From Dietzia sp. JS16-p6b (GTDB lineage Bacteria; Actinomycetota; Actinomycetes; Mycobacteriales; Mycobacteriaceae), in contig NZ_CP024869.1 in the NCBI RefSeq assembly GCF_003052165.1, forward strand, positions 1-64,000: a stretch of 64,000 bases of DNA, read 5' to 3'. The notes beneath the pieces were generated by a model. The model was not told the DNA's origin, did not search any database, and saw nothing but the letters and a program-made list of their open reading frames with translations. This document shows positions 41,940 to 50,693 of the stretch, piece by piece (position 1 is the first letter of the stretch; each line of letters starts with the position of its first letter). Made by a program: the position numbers and the translations under genes.

Positions 41940-43364
41940 ATGTCACTCGTGACCGCCGCCAACGCGGCCTACCTCGTCGCCGCGCTGCTGTTCATCATGT
42001 CCCTGGCCGGCCTGTCCAAGCACGAGACCGCCCGCCGGGGCCTGAGCTTCGGCATCGCCGGCATGGCGCTGGCGCTCGTGGCCACCGTCGCGCTGGTGAT
42101 CGACCACCATCCCGCCACCACCGGGATCGTCCTCATGGTGGTCGCGGTGCTCATCGGCGCGACGCTGGGGCTGCTGCGTGCCCGGCGCGTGCAGATGACC
42201 GAGATGCCCGAGTTGATCGCCCTGCTGCACTCCTTCGTGGGCCTGGCCGCGGTGCTCGTGGGGTGGAACGGGTACCTCGAACCCGAGCTCCACGGTGACC
42301 TCTCCGGCGCGCTGCTGGACATCCACCACGCCGAGGTGTTCATCGGCGTGTTCATCGGCGCCATCACCTTCACCGGATCGATCGTGGCCTACCTCAAACT
42401 GTCGGCGAAGATGAAGTCCGCGCCGCTGGTGCTGCCGGGCAAGAACCTCATCAACGCCGGGATCCTGGTGGCGTTCGTCGCCCTCACCGTCGCGTTCGTC
42501 ATCACGCCGGCGCTGTGGATGCTCGCGCTGGTCACGGCCCTTGCGCTGGCCCTGGGCTGGCACCTCGTGGCGAGCATCGGCGGTGGCGACATGCCGGTCG
42601 TGGTCTCGATGCTCAACTCGTACTCCGGGTGGGCAGCGGCCGCGACGGGATTCCTGCTCGGCAACGACCTGCTCATCGTGGTCGGTGCACTGGTCGGTTC
42701 CTCGGGTGCGTACCTGTCCTACATCATGTGCAAGGCGATGAACCGGTCGTTCATCTCGGTCATCCTCGGTGGCTTCGGCATCGAGGCCGCCGCGGGCGAG
42801 GGCAGGGACCACGGGGAGCACAGGGAGATCGACGTGGCCGGCGCGGCCGAGTTGTTGGCGGGCGCCTCGTCGGTGATCATCGCCCCGGGGTACGGCATGG
42901 CCGTCGCGCAGGCGCAGTACCCCGTCGCGGACCTCACCCGCACTCTGCGCGAGCGGGGCGTGGATGTGCGCTTCGCCGTGCACCCGGTCGCGGGCCGCCT
43001 GCCCGGTCACATGAACGTGCTGCTCGCCGAGGCGAAGGTGCCGTACGACATCGTGTTCGAGCTCGACGAGATCAACGACGACTTCACCGGCACCGACGTG
43101 GTCCTGGTGATCGGTGCCAACGACACCGTCAACCCGGACGCCGCCGAGGACCCCGGCAGCCCGATCGCGGGTATGCCCGTGCTCCACGTGTGGGAGGCGA
43201 CGGACGTGATCGTCTTCAAGCGATCCATGGCCGCCGGGTACGCCGGTGTACAGAACCCCCTGTTCTTCCGCGACAACACCCAGATGTTGTTCGGCGACGC
43301 CAAGGACCGTGTCGACGACATCCTGGGCGCGCTCAAGGAGCAGCCCGTCGGCGCGGGCGGTTAG
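41940..43364 (+). CDS. pntB: NAD(P) transhydrogenase subunit beta
   Basis: Membrane and NADP-binding subunit of proton-translocating transhydrogenase. The 474 residues include about eight to nine helices to residue 265, then domain III that binds [24 protein letters not shown] near 315, the [18 protein letters not shown] segment, the [10 protein letters not shown] motif near 395 and [16 protein letters not shown]. The start is ATG 41940 with GAGGAG overlapping the pntA stop region. The pair probably supplies NADPH. Confidence 0.95.
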   Translation: MSLVTAANAAYLVAALLFIMSLAGLSKHETARRGLSFGIAGMALALVATVALVIDHHPATTGIVLMVVAVLIGATLGLLRARRVQMTEMPELIALLHSFVGLAAVLVGWNGYLEPELHGDLSGALLDIHHAEVFIGVFIGAITFTGSIVAYLKLSAKMKSAPLVLPGKNLINAGILVAFVALTVAFVITPALWMLALVTALALALGWHLVASIGGGDMPVVVSMLNSYSGWAAAATGFLLGNDLLIVVGALVGSSGAYLSYIMCKAMNRSFISVILGGFGIEAAAGEGRDHGEHREIDVAGAAELLAGASSVIIAPGYGMAVAQAQYPVADLTRTLRERGVDVRFAVHPVAGRLPGHMNVLLAEAKVPYDIVFELDEINDDFTGTDVVLVIGANDTVNPDAAEDPGSPIAGMPVLHVWEATDVIVFKRSMAAGYAGVQNPLFFRDNTQMLFGDAKDRVDDILGALKEQPVGAGG

Positions 43365-43384
43365 GGCTGTTCGCAGGCTCTCGG

Positions 43385-43432
43385 ACGACGACGAGGAGGC
43401 GGCCCCACGCGGGACCGCCTCCTCGTCGTCGT
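43385..43432. terminator. Bidirectional terminator between pntB and amt
   Basis: An 18-bp perfect stem: ACGACGACGAGGAGGCGG (43385-43402) pairs with CCGCCTCCTCGTCGTCGT (43415-43432). The loop CCCCACGCGGGA can pair further. It separates the convergent pntB and amt genes and has no T-tract. Confidence 0.75.
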
Positions 43433-43459
43433 ACGGGGTGACCGGGTCGTACGGAAGGA

Positions 43460-44845
43460 CTAGGTCGAGGACGCGGGCGGCGACGCCGTGGCCGCCTTCG
43501 TCTCCCCGGCCTCGCCGACCGCCGCGGCGTCGGTCCCGAGCCCGTCGCGCTCGAGTGCGCCGCCGTCGAGCCCGTCGCGCTCGAGTACGTCCTGGAAGTA
43601 CGCCATCTCGCGGTGGTAGGCCTTGTCCAGGCCCTCCCGTTCGTCCTCCTCGGTGACCCGCAGGCCCATCGTCTTGTCCAGGACGAAGGCGATGAGCAGG
43701 GTGATGGTGAAGGAGTAGGCGAGGACGGCCGCCGTGGCCAGGGTCTGGGCGCCGAGCTGTCCGAACCCGCCACCGAAGAGCAGGCCCGCCTCACCGGCCG
43801 GGGAGGCGGGATCGGCGATCACACCGATGAGCAGGGTGCCGATGATGCCCGCGACCATGTGGAGTCCGGCCACGTCGAGGGAGTCGTCGTACCCCAGGCG
43901 GTACTTCAGGCCCACCGCGTAGTGGCAGACCACGCCGCAGATCAGGCCGATCGCGATGGCGCCGAGTGGGCTGACCGCCGCGGCGGCCGGGGTGATGCCC
44001 ACCAGTCCGGCGACGAGCCCGGACGCCACACCGAGGGTGGTGGGGTGCTTGGCGCGGACCTGCTCGGTGATCATCCAGGCCAATGCGCCGCACAGCCCCG
44101 CGACCACGGTGTTGAGCGCGGCCACCGCGGCCGTGTTCCCCGCGGCCACGGCGGAGCCGGCGTTGAAACCGATCCACCCGGCGAAGAGCATTCCGGCGCC
44201 GAGGAACGTCAGGGGGATGCTGTGTGGCCTGCTGATCGTGGGGAAGCCGGCTCGTCGGCCGAGCACGAGCACCAGGGCGAGGGTCGCGACTCCCGCGTTG
44301 ATGTGGATCGCGGTGCCGCCCGCGAGGTCGATGGCCCCCAGGTTGTTGGCGATCCACCCACCCGTGACCGAACCGTCGTCGGAATCGAACGCGAACACCC
44401 AGTGGGCCACGGGGAAGAACACCAGCACCGGCCACACGATGGCGAAGACGAGCCAGGTGGAGAAGCGCATCCTGTCCGCCACACCGCCGGCCACGAGGGC
44501 GACGGTGATCCCCGCGAACAGCATCAGGAACCCGGCGAACAGTGCGGGTGGTAGGCCCGGGGCCGCGGGTTCGGCCATGATGCCCCGGAGTCCCAGGTAC
44601 TCGAGGGGGTCGCCGAGCAGGCCTGCGCCCCCGACCGAGTCGCCGAATGTCAGCGAGTACCCGATCAGGACCCACAGCACGGCCATCACGGCGACCGCGC
44701 CGATCGTCATCATCATCATGTTGAGCGTGCTGCGGATGCTGACCATGCCGCCGTAGAACAGGGCCAGGCCGGGGACCATGAAGGCCACCGCGACCATGGC
44801 CGCGAGCACCCAGGCGGTGTCTGCCGCCGCTATGGCTACGTCCAT
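43460..44845 (-). CDS. amt: Ammonium transporter, Amt/MEP/Rh family
   Basis: Eleven-helix channel that takes up ammonium. The 461 residues begin DTAWVLAAMVAVAFMVPGLALFYGG-like, then contain the selectivity region, DLAGGTAIHINAG with the first pore His near 170 and DVAGLHMVAG with the second near 325. The cytoplasmic tail is long (about 70 residues after the last helix) and carries a 10-residue duplication LERDGLDGGA/LERDGLGTDA. No glnK or glnD follows it, unlike the amtB-glnK operon. It diverges from glnT with GlnR-like sites between them, which suggests nitrogen control. Confidence 0.95.
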   Translation of the reverse strand: MDVAIAAADTAWVLAAMVAVAFMVPGLALFYGGMVSIRSTLNMMMMTIGAVAVMAVLWVLIGYSLTFGDSVGGAGLLGDPLEYLGLRGIMAEPAAPGLPPALFAGFLMLFAGITVALVAGGVADRMRFSTWLVFAIVWPVLVFFPVAHWVFAFDSDDGSVTGGWIANNLGAIDLAGGTAIHINAGVATLALVLVLGRRAGFPTISRPHSIPLTFLGAGMLFAGWIGFNAGSAVAAGNTAAVAALNTVVAGLCGALAWMITEQVRAKHPTTLGVASGLVAGLVGITPAAAAVSPLGAIAIGLICGVVCHYAVGLKYRLGYDDSLDVAGLHMVAGIIGTLLIGVIADPASPAGEAGLLFGGGFGQLGAQTLATAAVLAYSFTITLLIAFVLDKTMGLRVTEEDEREGLDKAYHREMAYFQDVLERDGLDGGALERDGLGTDAAAVGEAGETKAATASPPASST

Positions 44846-44901
44846 CTCTTTCTCTTTCCTCTGAGGCCACTCCCGGGCGGGGCGACGTGGGGACCATGCG
44901 T

Positions 44902-44914
44902 TTCACAGTGTGAA
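44902..44914. promoter_or_regulatory. Inverted repeat in the amt leader
   Basis: TTCACA and TGTGAA flank a single G, 57 bp before the amt start. It may be an operator or overlap the amt promoter; no known regulator is assigned. Confidence 0.35.
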
Positions 44915-44945
44915 CCTTTGTTGCTTTCTGCCAGGTACCGCGCCA

Positions 44946-44961
44946 GTTTCCATTCGGTTAC
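44946..44961 (-). promoter_or_regulatory. GlnR-type binding site facing amt
   Basis: On the minus strand the site reads GTAAC, six bases, GAAAC, an exact match to the actinobacterial GlnR pattern GTNAC-n6-GAAAC. It lies about 100 bp before the amt start. Confidence 0.6.
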
Positions 44962-45042
44962 CGCGCGGCGGACGCACCTGGCCTCGTGCCCGAGTCTTCG
45001 TGATTGAGCCAGCTCAGAAGCGTCCCCGACGGCCGGAAACCC

Positions 45043-45058
45043 GTAACACCGAGGTAAC
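45043..45058 (+). promoter_or_regulatory. GlnR-type binding site facing glnT
   Basis: GTAAC, six bases, GTAAC, with a GAAAC at 45036-45040 just before. It is a near match to GTNAC-n6-GAAAC and lies about 65 bp before glnT, upstream of a TATATT -10-like element. Confidence 0.5.
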
Positions 45059-45122
45059 CAACCCCTCGTTTAGCCGCAGTATATTCTGACCACCAAGCAG
45101 AAACAGTGGATCAGGAGACGTC

Positions 45123-46541
45123 ATGACAGTCACCGCAGACCCCTCCGCCGGGGTCGCCGACCGCGCGAACGGCGCGCGCAGGCAGTCGTCGTTCCCGGCG
45201 CTCGACTCCGACCGTGACCGCCTGAGCGCCCCCGGCGCTCTCGCCCGGATGGTCGCGGACACCGGGACGAGGTTCGTGCTGGCCGTGTTCACCAACCTCA
45301 GGGGCAAGCCGTGCGCGAAGCTCGTCCCGGCCTCCGCTGTCGACCAGCTCGAGGCCGGGGAGCTCGGGTTCGCCGGATACGCGGCCGACGCGATCGGCCA
45401 ACAGCCCAGGGATCCCGACCTCCTCGTCGTCCCCGACCCCCGCTCGTTCACCCCCCTTGGCTTCATCAAACCCGGGCTGGCGCTGGTGCACTGCGATCCC
45501 TGGGTGAGCGGGGAGCCGTGGCGCTTCGCACCGCGCGTCATCCTGGGGCGGATGCTCGCCGACGCGGCGACCGACGGACTCGACCTCAAGGTGGGGGCCG
45601 AGGTCGAGTACTTTCTGGTCCGCAGGAGCGATGACGGGTCGCTGCGCACCGCCGACCCCAGAGACGACGAGTCCCACCCGTGTTACGACGCCCGGGGCGT
45701 GACCCGCATGTTCGAGCACCTCGCGGGTGTCTCGGACGCGATGAACGTCCTCGGCTGGGCCAACTACGCCAACGACCACGAGGACGGCAACGGACAGTTC
45801 GAGCAGAACTTCGCCTACGACGAGGCGATGGTCACCGCCGACCGGGTCATGACGCTGCGCTACATCATCTCCATGCTGGCCGAACAGCGGGACATGATCG
45901 CGACCTTCATGCCCAAGCCGTTCTCGGACCGGACCGGATCGGGAATGCACCTTCACATGTCCCTGTGGCGCGACGGGCACCCGGTGTTCCCCGCGGTCGG
46001 CGAGGACTCCTACGGGCTCGGGCTCTCACCCGTGGCGTACTCGTTCATCGCCGGCGTGCTCACCCACGCCGCCGGTATGCACGCGATCCTGTGCCCCACC
46101 ATCAACTCCTACAAACGTATCGGCGCACGGACGACGGCGTCGGGGGCCACGTGGTCGCCCACGGACGCGACCTACGGCGGCAACGACCGCACCCACTACC
46201 TCCGCGTGCCCGACGGCAACCGCGTGGAACTCCGCGGCGGCGACGGCTCCGCCAACCCCTATCTGGCCGTCGCGGTGCAGCTGGCCGCCGGTCTCGACGG
46301 GATCCGGAGGGATCTCGACCCCGGCGTCCCGGCCACGGTCGGCGAGGCCACCCACACCCTTCCCCCGACCCTGCTCCACGCCGTGGAGGAGCTGGGGAGA
46401 GACGAGGTCGTCCGCGCCGCACTGGACATCGGTGGAGACGGGGTCGCCGACTACTACGCGGATCTCAAACGCGAGGAGTTCATCTCCTGGCACAACACGG
46501 TCACCCAGTGGGAGATCGACGAGTACCTGACCGCGTTGTGA
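45123..46541 (+). CDS. glnT: Glutamine synthetase-family enzyme, GlnT/GmaS type
   Basis: A 472-residue glutamine-synthetase fold enzyme of the class named GlnT (type III-like) or GmaS (gamma-glutamylmethylamide synthetase). Metal and substrate residues are visible in GAEVEYFL near 160, NDHEDGNGQFEQN near 217, the His-rich GSGMHLHMSLW near 277 and INSYKRI near 327. GlnT makes glutamine from glutamate and ammonia; GmaS uses methylamine instead. The two cannot be told apart reliably by eye. It heads a run of genes for three glutamate-synthase-like subunits, the same set that gmaS-mgsABC forms in methylamine users. ATG 45123 has AGGAG upstream. Confidence 0.85.
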   Translation: MTVTADPSAGVADRANGARRQSSFPALDSDRDRLSAPGALARMVADTGTRFVLAVFTNLRGKPCAKLVPASAVDQLEAGELGFAGYAADAIGQQPRDPDLLVVPDPRSFTPLGFIKPGLALVHCDPWVSGEPWRFAPRVILGRMLADAATDGLDLKVGAEVEYFLVRRSDDGSLRTADPRDDESHPCYDARGVTRMFEHLAGVSDAMNVLGWANYANDHEDGNGQFEQNFAYDEAMVTADRVMTLRYIISMLAEQRDMIATFMPKPFSDRTGSGMHLHMSLWRDGHPVFPAVGEDSYGLGLSPVAYSFIAGVLTHAAGMHAILCPTINSYKRIGARTTASGATWSPTDATYGGNDRTHYLRVPDGNRVELRGGDGSANPYLAVAVQLAAGLDGIRRDLDPGVPATVGEATHTLPPTLLHAVEELGRDEVVRAALDIGGDGVADYYADLKREEFISWHNTVTQWEIDEYLTAL

Positions 46542-46625
46542 CACGCCGCGGCCCCCCGCCGCGCGGCTGTATCGCTCGACCCGACAGACACCACCCCCAG
46601 ACCCGACAACACCAGGAGAACCCCC

Positions 46626-47531
46626 ATGTGCGGCATCGTCGGACTCCACCTGCGCGACCCGGATCTCGAACCCCGGCTCGGCGACCTGCTCACCACCATG
46701 CTCGGCGAGATGACCGACCGCGGTTCGGACTCGGCCGGCGTCGCCGTCTACGGCAACCCCGACTGGACCCCGGCCGGATCGGCCACCGTCACCGTGCTCG
46801 CCGACCTCACCGACGGCCTCGACGCCCGGACGCTGGCCACCCGTGTCGGTGACCACCTGGGGCGCGAGGTGTCGGGCCGCGAGCTGGGTGCCACCGTCCT
46901 CCTGACCGCCGGAACCGACCCTCAGACCCTCGCCTCCGCCGTCCGTACCGCCCTCCCGGAGGCCGTCCTGGTGGGCCTGGGCTCCGAGCTCGCCGTCCTC
47001 AAGGGCGTCGGCCTGCCACTGGACCTGGCCTCGGGCTTCGGCCTACCGGGGGCCTCGGGATGGCAGGGCGTGGGGCACACCCGCATGGCCACCGAATCGG
47101 CGGTCACCCCCGCCGGCTCACATCCCTTCTCGGTGGGCCCGGACCAGTGCATCGTCCACAACGGGTCCTTCTCCAACCACGCCTCGGTCCGGCGCGAACT
47201 CGCCCGACGCGACATCCACTGCGACACCCTCAACGACACCGAGGTCGCCGCGCGGTTCGTGGCCGCCCAGATCGCGCTCGGCGCGGGGATCGACCAGGCA
47301 CTCGCCGAGATGGCCGGCGTCCTCGACGGGTTCTACACGCTGCTGGTGTCGACCGCCGAGGAGTTCGCGGTCGTGCGGGACCCGATCGCCTGCAAGCCGG
47401 CGGTGATCGCCGAGACCGACCGCTACGTCGCCATGGCCTCGGAGTACCGGGCGATGGCGCACCTCCCGGGCATCGACGACGCACGTCTCTTCGAGCCGGA
47501 GCCGGGTCGCGTGTACCACTGGCGGCGCTGA
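46626..47531 (+). CDS. glxB: Class II glutamine amidotransferase subunit (GlxB/MgsA-like)
   Basis: A 301-residue N-terminal-nucleophile amidotransferase, equivalent to the glutaminase domain of glutamate synthase. After Met removal Cys2 (MCGIVGLHL) would be the nucleophile; further conserved parts are the GVGHTRMATES segment near 140 and HNGSFSN near 178. It probably passes ammonia or an amine to the FMN subunit encoded downstream. In methylamine users the equivalent MgsA takes part in N-methylglutamate synthesis. A spacer of 84 bp separates it from glnT. Confidence 0.86.
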   Translation: MCGIVGLHLRDPDLEPRLGDLLTTMLGEMTDRGSDSAGVAVYGNPDWTPAGSATVTVLADLTDGLDARTLATRVGDHLGREVSGRELGATVLLTAGTDPQTLASAVRTALPEAVLVGLGSELAVLKGVGLPLDLASGFGLPGASGWQGVGHTRMATESAVTPAGSHPFSVGPDQCIVHNGSFSNHASVRRELARRDIHCDTLNDTEVAARFVAAQIALGAGIDQALAEMAGVLDGFYTLLVSTAEEFAVVRDPIACKPAVIAETDRYVAMASEYRAMAHLPGIDDARLFEPEPGRVYHWRR

Positions 47532-47625
47532 CCCCGCCCTCACGCAGCCCACCCACCGCGCAGCCCATCTACCGCGCAGCTCCACCGCAGCACCGCGGTG
47601 GAGTGCCCACCAGGAAGGAAGAACG

Positions 47626-48375
47626 ATGACCGTGACGCCGGAACAGGCCTTCGCGCCGAGGGACCTCGGACCCGTCGGCGACGCGCCGACCGCCGCCCCG
47701 CACGTGATCGACGTCCGGGAGGCCGGGCTGCGCGAGACCAATCGGATCCTCCGGGAGTCCGACGGCACCGGCAGATACCTCCTCACCGCTCCCCGGGGGG
47801 CGCACGCGCTCGCCGTGGGCCTGACGGAACCGGACGAGGTCGTGATCGACGGGCCCACCGGGTACTACACCGCCGGGATGAACGACGGTGCCCACGTCAC
47901 GGTCAACGGGAACGTGGGGGTCGGGGTGGCCGAGAACATGATGTCCGGGACGGTGCGGGTCACCGGGTCGGCCTCGCAGTCGGCCGGGGCGACGGCCCAC
48001 GGCGGGCTGCTGGTGATCGAGGGAGACGCCGGCGCCCGGTGTGGCATCTCGATGAAGGGCGTGGACATCGTCGTCGGCGGCTCGATCGGTCACATGAGCT
48101 GCTTCATGGGCCAGGCCGGGCGTCTGGTCGTCCTGGGCGATGCCGGCGACGCCCTCGGTGACTCGCTCTACGAGGTCCACATCTACGTCCGGGGTCGCGT
48201 CGAGTCCCTCGGCGCCGACTGCGTCGAGAAGGAGATGCGGCCCGAACACCACACCGAGCTCCGGGAGCTGCTCGACCGTGCTGCCGTCACCGGGGTCTCG
48301 ACCGGGGAGTTCCGGCGCTACGGCTCCGCCCGCACCCTCTACACCTTCGACGTGGACAACGCCTCCGCCTACTGA
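47626..48375 (+). CDS. glxC: Glutamate synthase GXGXG-domain subunit (GlxC/MgsB-like)
   Basis: A 249-residue protein corresponding to the C-terminal beta-helix (GXGXG) domain of large glutamate synthase subunits. Repeated strands are visible: GPTGYYTAGMNDGAHVTVNG, GNVGVGVAENMMSGTVRVTG, GGLLVIEGDAGARCGISMKG and GQAGRLVVLGDAGDALGDS. It is structural, holding the domains together for ammonia transfer. A hairpin (TCCACCGC/GCGGTGGA, 47581-47602) lies in the 94-bp gap before it. Confidence 0.86.
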   Translation: MTVTPEQAFAPRDLGPVGDAPTAAPHVIDVREAGLRETNRILRESDGTGRYLLTAPRGAHALAVGLTEPDEVVIDGPTGYYTAGMNDGAHVTVNGNVGVGVAENMMSGTVRVTGSASQSAGATAHGGLLVIEGDAGARCGISMKGVDIVVGGSIGHMSCFMGQAGRLVVLGDAGDALGDSLYEVHIYVRGRVESLGADCVEKEMRPEHHTELRELLDRAAVTGVSTGEFRRYGSARTLYTFDVDNASAY

Positions 48376-48406
48376 CCGCCCGCCGCACCCCCGACAGGAG
48401 CCCGAC

Positions 48407-49789
48407 ATGCCCTTCGACGGACCCACCCGATCCGACCAGGCCACCCCACCGCAGATGCAGACCGCCCCCGCCGACCCGGCCCTGCGCGAATCCGCCACCT
48501 TCCCGCGTTCGGTGATCCACGAGATCCAGCGCGCGGCCGCGACCGGGATCTACGACATCCGCGGCTGGGGTGCCAAGCGGAAGGTGCCGCACTTCGACGA
48601 CCTGCTCTTCCTGGGCGCCTCCATGTCGCGCTACCCGCTCGAGGGATACCGCGAACGCTGCGGCACCGACATCACCCTGGGCACCCGACACGCCACGAAG
48701 CCCCTCCGGCTGGACATCCCCGTGACCATCGCGGGGATGAGCTTCGGTGCCCTGTCGGCGCAGGCCAAGGAGGCCCTCGGGCGCGGGGCCAGTGCCGCGG
48801 GCACCTCCACCACCACGGGTGATGGTGGGATGACGGCGGAGGAGCGCGGCCAGAGTTCGAAGCTCGTCTACCAGTACCTGCCCTCGCGCTACGGGATGAA
48901 CCCCGTCGACCTCCGCAAGGCCGATGCCATCGAGGTGGTCCTGGGGCAGGGCGCCAAGCCCGGTGGGGGAGGCATGCTCCTGGGACAGAAGATCTCCGAC
49001 CGGGTGGCACAGATGCGGACCCTGCCCCGGGGGATCGACCAGCGTTCGGCCTGCCGGCACCCGGACTGGACAGGCCCCGACGACCTCGCCATCAAGATCC
49101 TCGAGTTGCGGGAGATCACCGGGTGGGAGAAGCCGGTGTACGTCAAGGTCGGCGCGACCCGCACCTACTACGACGTCAAGCTGGCGGTGAAGGCCGGCGC
49201 GGACGTGGTGGTCGTGGACGGGATGCAGGGCGGCACCGCCGCCACGCAGGACGTGTTCATCGAGCACGTGGGCATCCCCACCCTCGCGGCGATCCCGCAG
49301 GCGGTGCAGGCCCTGCAGGAGATGGACCTGCACCGGAAGGTGCAGCTGATCGTCTCCGGCGGGATCCGCTCGGGGGCGGACGTGGCCAAGGCCATGGCCC
49401 TGGGCGCCGACGCCGTCGCGATCGGGACGGCCGCGCTGATCGCGCTGGGGGACAACGACCCCCGCTACGAGAAGGAGTACCGCGCCCTCGGCTCGGCGGC
49501 GGGGTTCTACGACGACTTCCAGGACGGGCGCGACCCGGCCGGGATCTCCACCCAGGACCCGGACCTGGCGCGACGACTGGATCCGGAAGCAGCCGGTCGG
49601 CGCCTGGCCAACTACCTGCACGTGCTCACGATGGAGGCTCAGACCATCGCGCGGGCCTGCGGTAAGTCCCACCTGACCCACCTGGAGCCGGACGACCTGG
49701 TGGCGCTGACGATGGAGGCCGCCGCGATGGCGCGCGTGCCGTTGGCGGGCACCGACTGGATCCCCGGCCGCGCGGGGCGGGAGTTGTAG
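48407..49789 (+). CDS. glxD: FMN-binding glutamate synthase-like subunit (GlxD/MgsC-like)
   Basis: A 460-residue FMN enzyme of the glutamate synthase central domain family. It has the TIM-barrel segments TIAGMSFGALSAQAKEALGR near 105, TTTGDGGM near 133, PGGGGMLLGQKIS near 185, VVVDGMQGGTAATQ near 272 and the FMN phosphate site IVSGGIRSGADVAKAMALGA near 318-337. It would join ammonia or methylamine from the GlxB subunit with 2-oxoglutarate. ATG 48407 follows CAGGAG; a longer upstream frame only overlaps glxC. Its stop directly abuts the next start. Confidence 0.87.
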   Translation: MPFDGPTRSDQATPPQMQTAPADPALRESATFPRSVIHEIQRAAATGIYDIRGWGAKRKVPHFDDLLFLGASMSRYPLEGYRERCGTDITLGTRHATKPLRLDIPVTIAGMSFGALSAQAKEALGRGASAAGTSTTTGDGGMTAEERGQSSKLVYQYLPSRYGMNPVDLRKADAIEVVLGQGAKPGGGGMLLGQKISDRVAQMRTLPRGIDQRSACRHPDWTGPDDLAIKILELREITGWEKPVYVKVGATRTYYDVKLAVKAGADVVVVDGMQGGTAATQDVFIEHVGIPTLAAIPQAVQALQEMDLHRKVQLIVSGGIRSGADVAKAMALGADAVAIGTAALIALGDNDPRYEKEYRALGSAAGFYDDFQDGRDPAGISTQDPDLARRLDPEAAGRRLANYLHVLTMEAQTIARACGKSHLTHLEPDDLVALTMEAAAMARVPLAGTDWIPGRAGREL

Positions 49790-50542
49790 ATGACCGTCGT
49801 ACCGGACGATCGGACCGGGGCCGGACCCGCGCCGGTCACGGGTGGTGACTTCCGCGGGGCGGCGACGATGACTACCGTCGAGGACATGGCAGCCGGCCGG
49901 GATGACGAGCGGAGGGTCGTCCACCAGGCGGCGCCGCGTGAGCTCCCCGTGGACGTGCCCACCGGCAACGATCTCGAGCGGATCATCGGCTTCCACGTCC
50001 GCAGGCTGCGTCTGGCCGAGAACCTGGGGGTCGCGGAGATGGCCCAGCGGATCGGCATCTCCAAGGCGATGCTGTCCAAGATCGAGAACGCGCAGACGTC
50101 GTGCTCGCTGAACATGCTCGCGAAGCTCGCCACCGGGCTCGACGTGCCGGTGACCTCGCTGCTGCGCGGCGCGGACACCCGACGCGACGCGGTGTTCACC
50201 CCGGACGGGCAGGGGGCGACGATCGTCGGCCGCGGCACGTCGGTGGGCCACGACTACGAACTGCTCGGCGCGCTGCGGGGACCCAACAAGCGGATCGAAC
50301 CCGTCCTGGTGACGTTGACCGCCGAGTCGGAGACCCATCCCCGCTTCCAGCATCCCGGCACCGAGCTGCTGTACATGCTCTCCGGCGACATGATCTACCA
50401 CCACGCCGAGTCCGAGTACCGACTCCGCCCGGGGGACTCCCTGCTCATCGACGGGGAGGGCGTTCACGGGCCGGTGGCGATGCTGGAACTGCCCATACGC
50501 TTCCTCTCGGTGACCGCCTACCCCGACGGCGTCGACGGCTGA
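49790..50542 (+). CDS. XRE-family regulator with C-terminal cupin domain
   Basis: A 250-residue regulator with an HTH_3 domain (about residues 62-120, LRLAENLGVAEMAQRIGISK then MLSKIENAQ) and a small-molecule-binding cupin domain (about 170-245, HPGTELLYMLSGDMIYHHAE, with HPGTE and H residues suitable for metal binding). This PuuR-like architecture often controls amine and amino-acid catabolism. Its ATG 49790 directly follows the glxD stop (TAG|ATG), so translation is coupled; ATG 49868 is an alternative that would shorten a poorly conserved N terminus. It probably senses the pathway substrate. Confidence 0.87.
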   Translation: MTVVPDDRTGAGPAPVTGGDFRGAATMTTVEDMAAGRDDERRVVHQAAPRELPVDVPTGNDLERIIGFHVRRLRLAENLGVAEMAQRIGISKAMLSKIENAQTSCSLNMLAKLATGLDVPVTSLLRGADTRRDAVFTPDGQGATIVGRGTSVGHDYELLGALRGPNKRIEPVLVTLTAESETHPRFQHPGTELLYMLSGDMIYHHAESEYRLRPGDSLLIDGEGVHGPVAMLELPIRFLSVTAYPDGVDG

Positions 50543-50693
50543 ACTGCCCGGCCCGCCCAGCTCAACGCAGTCCGACCCACTCCGCTTCGCCCACGCCGCA
50601 CCGTCCCCTCCGAGGGGGCGTGACACACCCGTACCTTCCGCACCGTCGACCTTCCGCACCGTCCGGACGTTCCGGACCCCCGAGGAGCCCGTC

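Noticed and set aside
44902-44914. parS-like centromere site (TTTCAC...GTGAA)
   Set aside because: Lacks the central ACGT of the parS palindrome; only a short inverted repeat. No parS site was found in the window.
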